Shown: positions 1-12,066 of the stretch, piece after piece
Layout of the letters: every line of letters starts with the position of its first letter
Numbering within the stretch: the first letter of the stretch is position 1
From: Hymenopellis radicata
Lineage: Eukaryota > Basidiomycota > Agaricomycetes > Agaricales > Physalacriaceae
Assembly (NCBI GenBank): GCA_015501595.1
Contig: JADNRX010000212.1
Coordinates: forward strand, 1 to 64,000
DNA: 64,000 bases
Reading direction: 5' to 3'
Made by a program: the position numbers and the translations under genes
The notes under the pieces: model-generated
What the model was told of the DNA's origin: nothing
The model's input: only the letters and a program-made list of their open reading frames with translations
Database searches by the model: none

Positions 1-408
1 GACAGCATCCTCGAGGTACTTGGACAGCTCGTTCCGTAGACCGTGATCGATGTTCAGCTCGCACTGACTGGACGGGGCAAGATATGTATGGTAGATGACG
101 AAGGCAGTGTTGATCAGGGATTCGTGGTGGCGCTCCATGGCTTGCTGACCGGGAGTGTTCTTGCCACCAGGACGAGGAGCAGTAACGGCGACAGCGCTGG
201 AGGTGATGTTGAATTTGCGCTTGAAATCCTCGACGTCGAGCCAGAAGGATAGATTTTCCTCGCAGAAATTGCTCCGTAAGAACTCGCGGAACAGGGAACG
301 AAGACCAGGCTCCTCTAGTATATAGCGCAGGCGCTCCGCGTTGCTCTCCTTCTGGACTCCTGCCGTACGCTTTACAGCCTCGCAAGCTCTTTGATTATGT
401 ATACGCAG
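1..408 (-). CDS. RGS-domain protein (partial, cut by window edge)
   Basis: The minus-strand frame encodes most of a regulator-of-G-protein-signalling box. It has LRSLFREFLRSNFCEEN, then LSFWLDVEDFKRKF, then a family-typical insertion, then LINTAFVIYHTYLAP and LRNELSKYLEDAV at the window edge. RGS proteins accelerate GTP hydrolysis by heterotrimeric G-alpha subunits, which in fungi tunes pheromone and nutrient signalling. The exon seems to begin after an acceptor ending TTCAG at 409-413. A possible upstream exon is 558-662, starting MNYLGYST and ending at a phase-0 donor GTAGGC, but this join is uncertain. The 3' part of the gene lies outside the window, so full length and other domains cannot be judged. 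The RGS identification is strong; the 5' structure is weak. Confidence 0.8.
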   Translation of the reverse strand, partial: MRIHNQRACEAVKRTAGVQKESNAERLRYILEEPGLRSLFREFLRSNFCEENLSFWLDVEDFKRKFNITSSAVAVTAPRPGGKNTPGQQAMERHHESLINTAFVIYHTYLAPSSQCELNIDHGLRNELSKYLEDAV

Positions 409-662
409 CTGAACGAAGATCAGTTGAAGTATCGCCCACCGGAGTGTGGATGTGGGGATCGTGTCGCTTATGATGAGTACGATCGCTGGGCAGGACTTCC
501 GGACGACTTGGTGGCAAAGTGGTCGTATCTGCGCATGTCGAAGGTTCCCGCGCCTACCAGGCTGCGGCGCTTCCTACGACGTTGACCGCTCGGCGCTACA
601 GTAGTACGGAGGGTCCGGCGGATGCATGCAGCATTGTTCGTGCTGTATCCAAGGTAGTTCAA

Positions 663-1432
663 TTATAGCACGCTTTGAACGTCTATAAGCGAAAGTCTTT
701 TTCCATTAACATTCGGACCGATGGAACGTTAACCGTCTCACCGATTTTCCCTTCCGTGAGAGAAGCGCACCTATAACGAGGACCAGTAATATACCCTGTT
801 GAAGGCGATTCCGTTTAGGCTTGTCATCAATGGCCTTTGTTAAGTCCTATCACACCGATGACACTCTCCATCACAGGCGTCTTGAATCCTCGTTAGAAGC
901 TCGATCAAGATAGATAATTCCATAGGTCCGGCGACTGCCTGTCTGTTCAATGCGTGAAAGGAAGCTCACCTAGAAAGATATGAAAGGCTTTGCAATGGAA
1001 GAGAAGGCCTCAAGTTGTGTTCAAAGAAGCTTTGAGGCAGACGCATCAGTTGCACGCTGTCAAGGATAATTTATCATAATACCGGCATTCAGGTTATAAT
1101 ATATGCAAACGTAGATAGTGTTGTTAAAAATATCCAGGGTGCCGGGACGGAAGAGTGATTGAAATTGGGCGGCGGCAAGGATCCGTGTCGGTATGTACTG
1201 TTGTGGGTGCTTTGTTCCTCCGGTGCGGAAACAACGTGCCCAGACCAACGTGTGAGTGTGCGTGGCCTTCTCTCGTGGCTTCATATATGGCTCATAGCCT
1301 ATCATTATCCCTGGAAGTGCCAAGTAAACGACATCATCTCGGAGAGCTCGAGGCGGAGCTATTAAGAGTAGGAACGTGACCGGTTACGCGTGTGACAAGG
1401 CCCCTTTGTGTACTTCTCCATTTCCTACCATA
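663..1432. other. Intergenic, RGS gene to cyclin gene
   Basis: Divergent promoter space between the minus-strand RGS gene and the plus-strand cyclin gene. Only short, compositionally unremarkable open frames are present. I see no repeat or RNA gene. Confidence 0.5.
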
Positions 1433-2427
1433 ATGCTCGCGCTTGTTCACCCCGCGCCCGACGTTCACCGTCCACCACCGTCATCACGCCCTCATCGACG
1501 GCACACGCCGTCGCGGTCCACCACGTCCTCCTCTTCATCGTCGTCGTCGTCGGCAGCAGGCCCGTCGTCGTCGTCCGCACCCCGTTTACCCCATCCGCCT
1601 CCTATATCTCGCCGTGCACCGTCGCCGCCGCGGCCACCACCACCAGAGCCACCGTTGGTCGATATACATAGCTACCCGTCAACGGAGCTGCTCAGGCTGC
1701 TCGCTTCATTGCTCACACAGATTGCAGCTACCAATGATGCCCTCAAAGACTCGTCTCAGGCGCCACCGTCTCATCCCCATTATCCCAGTGGTCTCACTAC
1801 CGCATCTCTCAACTCTCTCGCCAATCCCTCCAGTACACTCACCTTCCATGCGCGTAATGTCCCCACCATTACGCTCGAAGCTTACCTCCTCCGCATCCTG
1901 AAATACTGTCCGACGACCAATGAGGTCTTTCTATCGCTGCTCGTGTACTTTGACAGGATGAGCAAGCTCACAGGGCGAGCCTTTGTCATAGACTCGTACA
2001 ACATACACCGCCTGGTCATAGCAGGTGTCACCGTGGCCAGCAAGTTTTTTCAGCGACGTTTTCTATACAAACTCACGGTATGCAAAGGTGAGCCACTCGA
2101 TCCCTCATCCTTCGTTCCCCACTCACCATTTGTCTTCAGGTTGGCGGCCTTCCCCAAGCAGAACTCAATCAGCTCGAACTCCAGTTCCTTCTTCTCAACG
2201 ACTTCCGCCTCGTCATACACCCTGACGAGATGCAGCGTTACGCCAAACAGCTTCTCCTCTTCTCCACCAACGATTCAGAGTCTGAAATCGAGACGGAGAC
2301 AGAGGAGGGTTGGACCACAGATGACGAGCCTACGATTCGACCGCCACGATCGGAGGACTCTTGCAGCATAGCCTCCGAAGACTCGTTCACCGTTCGGCCA
2401 CCAGGCGAGCCCGATCGAACACCATGA
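1433..2427 (+). CDS. PHO80-like cyclin (one frame correction needed)
   Basis: Cyclin of the Pho80/PCL group, partner of a Pho85-type CDK in phosphate and nutrient signalling. The start at 1433 opens a disordered Ser/Pro/His-rich region of about 110 residues. The cyclin box follows: ILKYCPTTNEVFLSLLVYF, RAFVIDSYNIHRLVIAGV, SDVFYTNSRYAKVGG and AELNQLELQFLLLNDF. An intron at 2088-2139 (GTGAGC to TTCAG, phase 0) separates AK from VGGLPQ. The tail is acidic, SESEIETETEEGW. The box is continuous only if one T is removed from the six-T run at 2045-2050: upstream the frame ends ASKFF, and downstream it resumes as SDVFY one base out of phase. No plausible intron fits there. Either a consensus error or a true frameshift allele would explain it. 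Confidence 0.82.
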
Positions 2428-3365
2428 CATTGTATATGACATTTTTATTCCTTCACTTTGTGCAACTGCTGTAGACTCATCGCTTCTCATAATCATTGTG
2501 GATTTTGTACATATATCTCACTCAAAATGCCACCCACAAAAAGGCTGGACTTGTTAATACAAGGATATCTACCACTGGACTCGACGTTTGGCCTGCCACG
2601 TCTATTGGACAACCTCGGGAATTAATTCGCGCCGGTGCTCTTGAAGATGGAGCGACCCACTCCACTTCAGTCTTGATTTATGACTCGGACGTTTCTGGGA
2701 ACAAGTCGGATAAATTCAAATCAATCGCCGTCCGGTTATCCTATGGGCCATGGCGTCTGAGCCATACCAAAATGCAGTCGGCGCTCACGAAATTGGGACT
2801 CGTGTCCATCATGTGCCCCAGCGATTCGGCGAAGTGACGGAGGAGGAGTACCGGCCTCGGTGTCATTGAATGAGGAGCACACGGTTGGTTGATGAAAGAC
2901 AAATTTGAGAGCATTGTTCCCCCATGGAACACAATGGTCTGAATTGAGTAACATATGGATACACATGTGGGGCACGCGATGTCGCGGCATATCTCGAATT
3001 CACGTTCATAACATGAAGTTTGATCATGCCTTTCCTAGTACCTACTCTGCCTATTATCGTTCGCATATGCTGAAATTATGAACCCGCCACTGTCATAGGA
3101 CAATCCACTGAAAGAATAGATGCACTTGACTGTCGTGTCTGAATAAACCGGGCGATGAACATGAAGAGTCGAGACAGGACGATTATCTTCGTGTTCTGCT
3201 TGCTCTGTGAACATGAAAGGAAAATGAGTTGAAGGGTATTACTCCATGTCGATCTCGCAAATCAAAGAACGTTCTGATAAACGCGCGAGCAAACGCTGAA
3301 GAGAAGAGATCCGGTCTCCAAACCGGCAACTAAAGCTTAAAATTACTTGAACCTGTACCACCATC
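2428..3365. other. Intergenic, cyclin to RSA3
   Basis: No convincing gene. Short open frames on both strands show no domain, no splice-consistent extension and no recognisable composition. The last 150 bases presumably hold the RSA3 promoter. Confidence 0.5.
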
Positions 3366-3947
3366 ATGCCCGCCGCGAAGCCACCGGCTGCCAAAAGACG
3401 AAACCGCAAGCGCAAAAGACGCGCAGCTTCTTCTTCATCTTCTTCAGCCGACTCATCAGAATCCGACTCTGAATCACAAGTCGAGCCGCCCAAACCTCTA
3501 CCACCACCAAAAATCGCCCCGTCCGATCATGAATCTTCCTCCGAATCCTCCTCAGAGTCGGACTCGTCTGACTCTGACTCGGATGTATTTATCCCTGCTG
3601 CCGCATCGATAACAACAACAACAAAAACACAACCCCAACGCTCGCCCTCTCCGCCGCCTGCGCAGATTCCATCCTTCATACCAGAAAAGACAGCCTCGCC
3701 CAATGCCTCCGCGGCGGAGCTCGAGGTCAAGTTCCGCAAGTTCTGGATGACTGCTGTGGCCGATGGTTTCAGTGGAGATCTGGATGAGCTGAGAAAGGTG
3801 CTTTCACCGTTTTTTGTTGATGGAGGAGACGTTGATTGATTGTAGGAATCGAATTTGAGCAAATCGAGGTTGGAGATGTTGGTTCATTCGTTGGCGTCGG
3901 GAACAGAAGTCTTCTCCAAGGATGAGATGGAGGTGGTTTTGGGCTAG
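3366..3947 (+). CDS. RSA3: Ribosome assembly protein 3
   Basis: Small nucleolar factor for 60S subunit assembly, about 177 residues. The N-terminal half is a basic stretch (AKRRNRKRKRRAA) followed by Ser/Asp/Glu-rich low complexity, common in this family. The conserved Rsa3 domain is at the C-terminus: FRKFWMTAVADGFSGDLDEL, then RKESNLSKSRLEMLVHSLAS and GTEVFSKDEMEVVLG. An intron at 3798-3845 (GTGCTT to TTGTAG, phase 0) lies between DELRK and ESNLSK. Reading through it gives an early stop at 3839 and loses the diagnostic C-terminal half. The start at 3366 is the first ATG of the open frame. The gene is intact, with no frame problem. Confidence 0.88.
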
Positions 3948-4112
3948 TGTTACTCTTGGTAGTGACTTTAAAAATCAGTACATACTACATCGTGAAGCAT
4001 GAGCTGTGTCTTAAGAACTACACTTTTCGGGGTTGACAGCACAGTACACTACATTTGAATCTTGATATTATCTGGTTGACAGTGAACTGAGTGGACTGAG
4101 GACTCCATGTAC

Positions 4113-4434
4113 TACAGTGGTGAAGTAAACCCTTGGTTTTGATACACCTCGGGTTTACTGTGGTTACTAATGGTATCAATACGGTATTGAAACTTTAGGG
4201 TGTCGGGAGGTAGGTTTCAATACCAACACGTGACTCTTCACGTAACGACACGCCAACACCGAGGACAAGCAGGGATTGGCGGGACAAGGGCGTGATCAGG
4301 GCAGCGCGCCACTGCGCCACATCACGTGGTCCAAAGCATGTGCCGGTATCGAAACCATTAGTAACGGTTTTAAAACTAGGGGCCGGTATCAATACCGTTA
4401 CTAACACCCCCCGGAGGTTTACTGCGCCACCCTA
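4113..4434. mobile_element. Non-autonomous hAT-like MITE, copy 1
   Basis: A 322-bp element with imperfect terminal inverted repeats, TACAGTGGTGAAGTAAACC on the left and TAGGGTGGCGCAGTAAACC as the reverse complement of the right end. It is flanked by an 8-bp direct repeat CCATGTAC (4105-4112 and 4435-4442). An 8-bp target duplication and TAGGG-type ends fit the hAT superfamily. There is no coding capacity. The interior carries repeated motifs such as GGTATCAATACCGTTACTAA and CACGTG. The copy at 7007-7325 is the same element in inverse orientation. The right end lies about 70 bp beyond the 3' end of tRNA-Glu. Confidence 0.8.
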
Positions 4435-4504
4435 CCATGTACCATGAAATTTGAATGGTGTAATATGGAATCAAGAAAAAATTTAAGCCAGACAAGAGAA
4501 TCTA

Positions 4505-4592
4505 TTCCGATACGGGGAATCGAACCCCGAGCTGCCGCGTATCCTGACAACACATTGAAAGGCGGCAATGTTAGCCGTTACACCATATCGGA
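4505..4592 (-). tRNA. tRNA-Glu (anticodon TTC), with intron
   Basis: On the minus strand the acceptor arm TCCGATA pairs with TATCGGA followed by discriminator A. The D arm contains GTGTAACGGCTAAC. The T arm is CGGGGTTCGATTCCCCG. Anticodon stem GCCGC pairs with GCGGC around a loop beginning CTTTCA, giving anticodon TTC. About 16 extra bases (TGTGTTGTCAGGATAC region) sit after position 37, the canonical place for a eukaryotic nuclear tRNA intron. The mature length would be about 72 nt. B-box (GGTTCGATTCC) and A-box sequences are present, so it should be transcribed by Pol III. Confidence 0.92.
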
Positions 4593-4909
4593 TGGTTGTC
4601 TTGTGAAAGAAAAGCAATGCATTGACGTGGCGGATGTGCTCGGCAGCAGTGCGGAAGCCAGGTCCGGCCGATCGAAGTGATCCGGCTTATGCAATCACAT
4701 GGTGTGCATTTAGGTTCGACCAGGACGACGACTAGCGGCTGTACTGACATATACCCCAGAACGCCCTCTCCAGGCGGATTTTCAGGATTTCTCGCCTGTT
4801 TTGATAACCCGGTTGGCAGCTGCCTAACGACGACCCGATCACGCGGAAGCATCGAGTAACGAAACACCCACACCAATCCTTATCGCTCTCCAAAAGATAA
4901 GCAGACGCG

Positions 4910-6641
<1,732 letters not shown>

Positions 6642-6892
6642 TGGGTGCTTAGGTGTGTTGGGATACCTTGTTAGTTGAATGTTGTAACAGTGTTTCACTA
6701 GATTACTGTATTGAATACCATTTTCTACCATCAGTTCCGGTGCGGTTATAGATACCAGACCTAATATTATCAGATACCTGAGTTTTTGTCTTGTGTGAAC
6801 ATTAGTTGATTGGTTTGTTAGCGATTTTTCATGTTGAGAATTGCAGGCAGTAAGTCATAGCGTACATGCATGTACCTTTAACCAAAGATCAT

Positions 6893-6975
6893 GGGGGCAT
6901 AGCTCAGCTGGGAGAGCAACAGACTGAAGCCTGCAAGGTTTCTGGAGGTCCCCGGTTCGATCCCGGGTGCCCCCA
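6893..6975 (+). tRNA. tRNA-Phe (anticodon GAA), with intron
   Basis: Acceptor arm GGGGGCA pairs with TGCCCCC plus discriminator A. The D arm is GCTCAGCTGGGAGAGC. The T arm is CCCCGGTTCGATCCCGGG. The anticodon loop starts CTGAAG (anticodon GAA), and about 10 extra bases (CCTGCAAGGT region) follow position 37 before the 3' anticodon strand TCTGG. The mature form would be about 73 nt. The first anticodon-stem pair is a mismatch (A against G), the other four pair. A MITE begins about 30 bp downstream. Confidence 0.9.
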
Positions 6976-7006
6976 TTTTCTTGGGATTAAGTGTTTTGGT
7001 CCCGAC

Positions 7007-7325
7007 TGTGGTAGCGCAGTAAACCTCCGGGTTAGTAACGGTATTGACACCGACCCCCCAGGAGGCCGTGGTTTTGAAACCGTTAGTAACGGTTTCGATA
7101 CCGGCACGTGCCTTTACCACGTGATGTGGCGCACCGCTCCGCCCGGCGGCGGCCGCCCTTATCCCGCCACTTTCTGCTTGCAGCGCGGCATCACGTGAAT
7201 TTGTCACGTGTCAGTATCGAAACTGTACTGATACCTCGGCCTAGGTTTCGATACCGTATCAATACCGTTACTAATGGCAGTAAACCCGAGGTGTATCAAA
7301 ACCTAGGGTTTACTTCACCACCCTA
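7007..7325. mobile_element. Non-autonomous hAT-like MITE, copy 2 (inverted relative to copy 1)
   Basis: A 319-bp element matching the reverse complement of 4113-4434 along its whole length, including the end sequence GGTTTACTTCACCACCCTA, two CACGTG motifs and the GTATCAATACCGTTACTAA core. The TIR beside the tRNA is more diverged (TGTGGTAGCGCAGTAAACC). I do not see a convincing 8-bp target duplication here. The flank at the far end starts another TAGGGTGGTGC motif, so a second insertion may have obscured it. The same element end faces the 3' end of the upstream tRNA in both copies. Confidence 0.75.
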
Positions 7326-7588
7326 GTAGGGTGGTGCAAACTCTTAGCTCTAGTATCTACTGATACCTCGGCCGAGGTTTTGCACTAAGGTCCTGGGTCC
7401 AAGCATTTCAGATTTCTAGTAGTAGCAGCAAGCAGGCAGGAAACCCCCCGGGGGTTGGGACCAAGTTTGGAAAATAATTAATTTTGCATTTATGATTGGT
7501 TTAACAACACTTTAAAGTTCAGTTACCGATACTGCTATCTACATCATCGTCATCCCACCCATCCCTATCGCTATCGCCACCCTCCGAG
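7326..7588. other. Intergenic with possible short hAT-like remnant
   Basis: From 7327 a motif TAGGGTGGTGCAAA is followed about 60 bases later by TTTTGCACTA, an inverted-terminal arrangement that resembles a very short MITE. The rest, up to the 3' end of the minus-strand gene, shows nothing recognisable. Confidence 0.3.
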
Positions 7589-9034
7589 TTAGACTGATTG
7601 AGTATCTGCTGGTATCAATATGAACTTGACAGCCTCATCTGCAGCTGCATCTACAATCAAGTCCCATTGTTGACGAGGAACCTTTGGTCTGCCAGCATCC
7701 ACCCATCTCATGACCAGCCACCATACACTCCCTCTGTCACGTTCTCTGCACAGCCTCAAAGAAGAGTCTATCAGTAGTAAGATAGTGTCACCGCAAACAT
7801 GCCTTTCAAACTTTTCCAGCAGATGTTGATACAGATGATCGATGGGAATACCGTCCTCGACCATGGCCGCAAAGGCCGCTCTACTCAGGGTTGTCCTCTC
7901 CAACGAAATGAAGGCGGCAACTTGGGAGCCTTGCCACCATCCAAGATGCTTAGCAACGAGTTGAGTGCCAACTGCCTGAACATTTCTTGAACGGAGCCCA
8001 AAGACAAGATCTCGAACATCCAAGTCTGAAAGTGATTCGCGGTTTGCAAGATATTGTCTAGAGCGTGCAACATCCCACCCCTCCCGCAGATGGGTCATAG
8101 GAAGAAGGGCGTAATCCGGTGCGAGGAGGTCAAGTTGGCATCGCAGATCAGAGACAGTCATGACAGTTGAGGTCTTCCCTGTCGGCGCCTTGTCATAGAA
8201 CACGTTCAGCATCAGAGCAGTATTCAGATCAGGATAAAGCGATATGCTGTCAATGATGCTCTGAGTCTGTGTGAGCGCAATGGGAATGGCAGATCGCCGT
8301 GGCAGAAAGCCACATCCAGAATGCTCCGCCAAGTCGTTGATATTGGAGTCGACTGGATACTTCTGGGAGCAGGGCCTCGGGATTGAAAACCCTTGCTCCT
8401 GGGCAGCTGCCGGCAGTAGACACCACGAAAAGGCGGATCTGCGGACGTAGTCAGATACTGATGGAGTTAGCACCTCGGCGTATTCATGAGGCCCGCTTGT
8501 GCTCAAAAGGTGCCACCGAGGGCTTTCAAGTGCCCAAGAATGACATGAGTTGCAGAGGACGAGAACTTCCCCTCGACAGCCTTTCACCGCCATCTCCAAC
8601 TGCTCCTTGGTCACGAACGCCTCCATGTCGCGGCCTCCTGTTGTGGAGATGCAAAGACAGAACCGATTGTCGCGCGTCAGGGCGCCGTGCCCAATGAGGA
8701 TGAGAATGAACTTCTCGCCTTTCTTCACAGTCGACGCAGCGGCTGCCACGACAAAAGTGCATTCGGCAGCGAAATGGTATGCAGAGGCTTCGTCTTTATG
8801 GTGTTGTCTGTAAAGACACGCCGGGACAGGCCAGCGCAACGGGTCAGACGCCGCTTCGCCGAAGACGAACTTTCCATCCGGAAAGTGGGGAAGGAGATCC
8901 CGGATCCCAAAGTGCCGGAACCTGGTTGGGTCGAACTGCGATTGGGAGGAGAGGAGGGTGAGGAGAAGAAGAAGGTCAACCATCATCCAGCCAGCATCAT
9001 TCGGCTGTTTCACGTCGCCGACGACGGTTAGCAA
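7589..9034 (-). CDS. Caspase/CHAT-fold-like protein, uncharacterised
   Basis: A single open frame of 481 codons without need of introns. Around residues 107-117 a hydrophobic strand ends in a His-Gly pair (FILILIGHGAL). About 45 residues later a second strand ends in Cys (VLVLCNSCHSW, Cys161 and Cys164). This His-then-Cys spacing after parallel strands is the signature of the caspase/CHAT/C13 protease fold. Downstream STSGPHEYAEVLTPSVSDY also resembles the segment following the catalytic Cys in agaric proteins of this kind. The C-terminal half (from about residue 230) is alpha-helical looking with no domain I recognise. The start may be internal, at the MMVDLLLL methionines (residues 17-18). 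Proteolytic activity, substrates and biological role are unknown; the fold call is inference from motif and spacing. Confidence 0.6.
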   Translation of the reverse strand: MLTVVGDVKQPNDAGWMMVDLLLLLTLLSSQSQFDPTRFRHFGIRDLLPHFPDGKFVFGEAASDPLRWPVPACLYRQHHKDEASAYHFAAECTFVVAAAASTVKKGEKFILILIGHGALTRDNRFCLCISTTGGRDMEAFVTKEQLEMAVKGCRGEVLVLCNSCHSWALESPRWHLLSTSGPHEYAEVLTPSVSDYVRRSAFSWCLLPAAAQEQGFSIPRPCSQKYPVDSNINDLAEHSGCGFLPRRSAIPIALTQTQSIIDSISLYPDLNTALMLNVFYDKAPTGKTSTVMTVSDLRCQLDLLAPDYALLPMTHLREGWDVARSRQYLANRESLSDLDVRDLVFGLRSRNVQAVGTQLVAKHLGWWQGSQVAAFISLERTTLSRAAFAAMVEDGIPIDHLYQHLLEKFERHVCGDTILLLIDSSLRLCRERDRGSVWWLVMRWVDAGRPKVPRQQWDLIVDAAADEAVKFILIPADTQSV

Positions 9035-9340
9035 AGAGCATACGACGATCCTCGGCTCGGGACTGTTAAAGAGTTTCTGAGCTCGTAAAGATACATGGAG
9101 AATCTACAACGCACTGGAAAACAGATTTGAGGCTTCGCCACACGGAACGTGCCATTTTTCTAGGCGGCAATTAGAACAATTGATTATACATACCGGCCAG
9201 AACGCACTTGAAACTTGACATTTTCTGGTTGTGAATGTAGGCAGCCATATGATGTGGGTTGTGGTGGTACAAGAGAGACAGGTTCAGCACTTGAAGCCTG
9301 ATCGGCGAGGGCGATCAAAAACGATCGCCCTCCTTCCTTT
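9035..9340. other. Intergenic
   Basis: Upstream space of the caspase-like gene. Nothing recognisable except a short inverted pair, GCGATCAAAAACGATCGC, near 9311-9328. Confidence 0.4.
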
Positions 9341-9458
9341 TGCCTCCTCCTCCATCCCTCTCATGGCTCCCCGAACTTGCGCCCTCTGCCATACGGCGCG
9401 TGCCATGCTAAAACGCCCCAAAACTGGCCAGCAAATCTGCAAAGACTGCTTTTTGCTC
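9341..9458 (+). pseudogene. Duplicated first-exon fragment of NCS6
   Basis: About 110 bp identical or nearly identical to the start of the NCS6 gene at 12045-12159, including the CT-rich leader, the ATG (9363 here, 12067 there) and codons for [16 protein letters not shown] through KDCF. Similarity stops abruptly after GACTGCTTTTT. The following sequence has no relation to NCS6, and the frame ends 30 bases later. It lacks the PP-loop and most of the protein, so it cannot encode a working enzyme. It marks a duplication breakpoint upstream of the TKL-like kinase gene. Confidence 0.85.
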
Positions 9459-9839
9459 TTCGGCGCATGTCGCGGTGGTTGTCCGTAGACGGATGCTGGT
9501 TTCCATGAGTGTTCAAAACCCACCACTGTCCCGAGGCGCGAGATTCGCAAGTGGCGTTCAAACCGTCAACGGCAGTGGTGCTCTGCAACGCATGACTGGA
9601 CACACGCGTGGTGCAGAACTCGGTGATTGGAGTGACAGTCGCTGGGATGTCGTTCTTCTTCTTCTTCTCATGGCTTGTACTATTTCCGTATACGGTGTTT
9701 CGAGCTTCGTTCATCGGATTCGGAACCTGCTGCCGTATGTGATCCGAGTGGCTGAAGATAGTGTGGTATTTGTACGACTTCTTGGCCTCGAGGCGATACA
9801 GCTTCAAGTTGCAACCCTCACTGACCTAGCGCCCACCTC
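9459..9839. other. Intergenic between NCS6 fragment and kinase
   Basis: Open frames exist on both strands but show no domain, biased composition or splice-supported extension. Presumed promoter of the kinase gene. Confidence 0.4.
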
Positions 9840-11810
9840 ATGGATCATCCGAGTCCAAGTCTTCCGCAGATTGACAACCTGGATGTACGACGGTACATCG
9901 AGTTCATGCGTACCGCGTGTGAACTTGAACGCTTTCCTTTCGGTTTGGTAAGAGGAACCTAAATCAAAGGCGCAGAATAGCGCCTCACCGGCCTCACCGA
10001 TTATAGGCTTGGTTCACTCGCATTGTCAAGGACTTCGATCTTTTGTTTGATTGGGCTGGTGCTCCCGGAGCAGTACTACCTCCAAGGTATGTTCCACCTT
10101 ACCATTGTCTGGATGCGTAACCGCTTCAAAATCTATCAGATATGTCCAGAAATGCTACTTCACGTTCAAGGTGATAGAAGCGTGGAGTGTCTGGCCTCCT
10201 CTTGAGTGGATTCGGAATCTTGAACATATCCGTCATCAACTTATCCGACGGGTCAGATCACGACAAGCTGTACAAACAGAAGTTCCTCTGAGCCATCGCT
10301 GTAGGACCAGCAACAGAATGACACAAGGAATAACAGATGAGGAGTGAGATTCTCTCGCTGTGCCTCGCAGATAAAGCCTGATCATTTAGGTGGTCTGCAG
10401 AAGTTTTTCAATTCATCAACAATTACACGTGGGCCAATCGAGATCACTTGCGCAAACCAGAGAATCTCGAGGACGCTCAGATATGTCTTGATGCTGTTCA
10501 TCAACTTGTTGAGGTAGGAACGCCATGAATGTCGCGATGCTCGACCAACTCATCTATTATCTAGTCTAACAAGCCGACGCCACGCAGACAACTCAAATAT
10601 CTGATCAAAATATGCCAAGATTTCATGCTATTACCGAGGCGTCTCCAGGAAATCCCGTCAGAAAGCCCTCATCAAAGTTCCCAAGGAGGAAACCACAACA
10701 GTATCGGCACATCGTCTGTGGTCCGCAAGGCAATAACCAACTCCGGAAAGGCCGTAGCCCTCAAAGACATTCGTCTGTGTGAGGAAACTTTGACAATGAG
10801 AAAGAATAAGCGAGTAAGTGCAATTGCGTAACCTCCGATCGCATTGTGGCGCCGTTAAGCCCACCTTCGTTAGCAATTCATCAAGGAATCCTTAATTCTT
10901 CACCATTTATCTCATCCCAACATTCTGGCCTTTTTCGGCATCATCGACGAGCCCTATCGTCTCTGTATCATGTCAGATTGGCAGGAGAACGGAGACATCA
11001 ACCACTATATCAGCAACCACCCTGAAGCAAGTATAAAGGAACTAGTGCGCACTATATATATACACCTACACTTCGATGAGTACTGAACGAGGCTGTTATA
11101 GCTCGAAGGAGTCGCTGATGGCCTCGATTTCATGCACAGCAACACAATTGTTCACGGCGACTTGAAAGGGGTGTGTCTTTTACTTCAAATTCAAGTTGTA
11201 TCGTTGACCATGAGCCTCTCCAGCCCAACGTTCTCGTCGACGCAGATGGCAGGCCACGTATAGCCGACTTTGGTCTCTCCTTTGTTTACGATCATCCCAG
11301 AGCGGCTGCTCGCGATACAGCAGCTGCCCAAAAGCCTCTGACTTATTCGAGTCTGAGAGGAGCCGGACTGTCAGAAAGCCAGGCCTCTTCGGTGGCGAGC
11401 ACTATATTATCCTCCGATGCGTCGCGGGCCGGCACGATTCACTGGATGTCCCCGGAACGACTTTGCCCAGCAGAATATGCCAAGCACTGGCCGGCGGGGG
11501 CTAAGGCTACCCCACAGAGCGATGTTTTCTCCTTTGCAATGGTGGCTGTTGAGGTGAGTTCAACCGAGTCAGGCCTAAGCTGGAAGTTTTCGATGTTCTT
11601 TAGGCATACACAGGCCAGAATCCATTCGGAAGCGATGTAAACGAAGGACTATACATAGTAAATATTGTCTTGCATAAGGAGCGGCCACCCCGTCCTCTCA
11701 ACATGCCCTTGGAAATCTGGCGCATTGTGGTTGATTGCTGGCGGGATTCGCCTCAAGAAAGACCGTCAATCAAGGACGTGTATTTCCGGATATCGATTCT
11801 GTCGAACTGA
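9840..11810 (+). CDS. Tyrosine-kinase-like (TKL) type protein kinase
   Basis: Multi-exon gene. The N-terminal region (MDHPSPSLPQIDNLDVRRY, then AWFTRIVKDFDLLFDWAG) is not a known domain. The kinase domain follows: GTSSVVRKAI and VALKDIRL with the ATP lysine, FIKESLILHHLSHPNILAF, catalytic loop HGDLKGPNVLVD, then IADFGLSF, an insert rich in Ala/Ser, GTIHWMSPERL, QSDVFSFAMVAVEAYTGQNP and a C-lobe ending ERPSIKDVYFRISILSN. HGDLK instead of HRDLK and GTIHWMSPE are typical of basidiomycete TKL kinases. Introns include 9948-10006 and those starting GTAAGTGC (10814), GTGCGCAC (about 11045), GTGTGTC (about 11170) and GTGAGTTC (about 11552). One join between 10260 and 10390 is unresolved. The kinase core appears intact. 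The substrate is unknown. The gene sits between the duplicated NCS6 exon and the full NCS6 gene. Confidence 0.8.
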
Positions 11811-12066
11811 ACGATGCGTAGACTACATGGGTAGTACTATGTTGTCGGTATGTAGAAAGCAGTACCCGCAATGTCATTCATAGGTCAGTAGTCATGGACC
11901 ACCGACTCCTCCTTCCTCCAGAAATAACCGTTCGCATTCTCCAAGCGTAAACCAATCTTTTCATCGTGCAGACTCGTGCGGTAAATAAATCATACTGGGG
12001 CGGTATCAATACTGGTCCGTCGATCATGATCGATATCATTCTTGCTTGCCTCCTCCATCCCCCCTC

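Noticed and set aside
3798..3839. Unspliced end of RSA3 (SPFFVDGGDVD)
   Set aside because: Retained-intron reading; splicing restores the conserved Rsa3 C-terminus.
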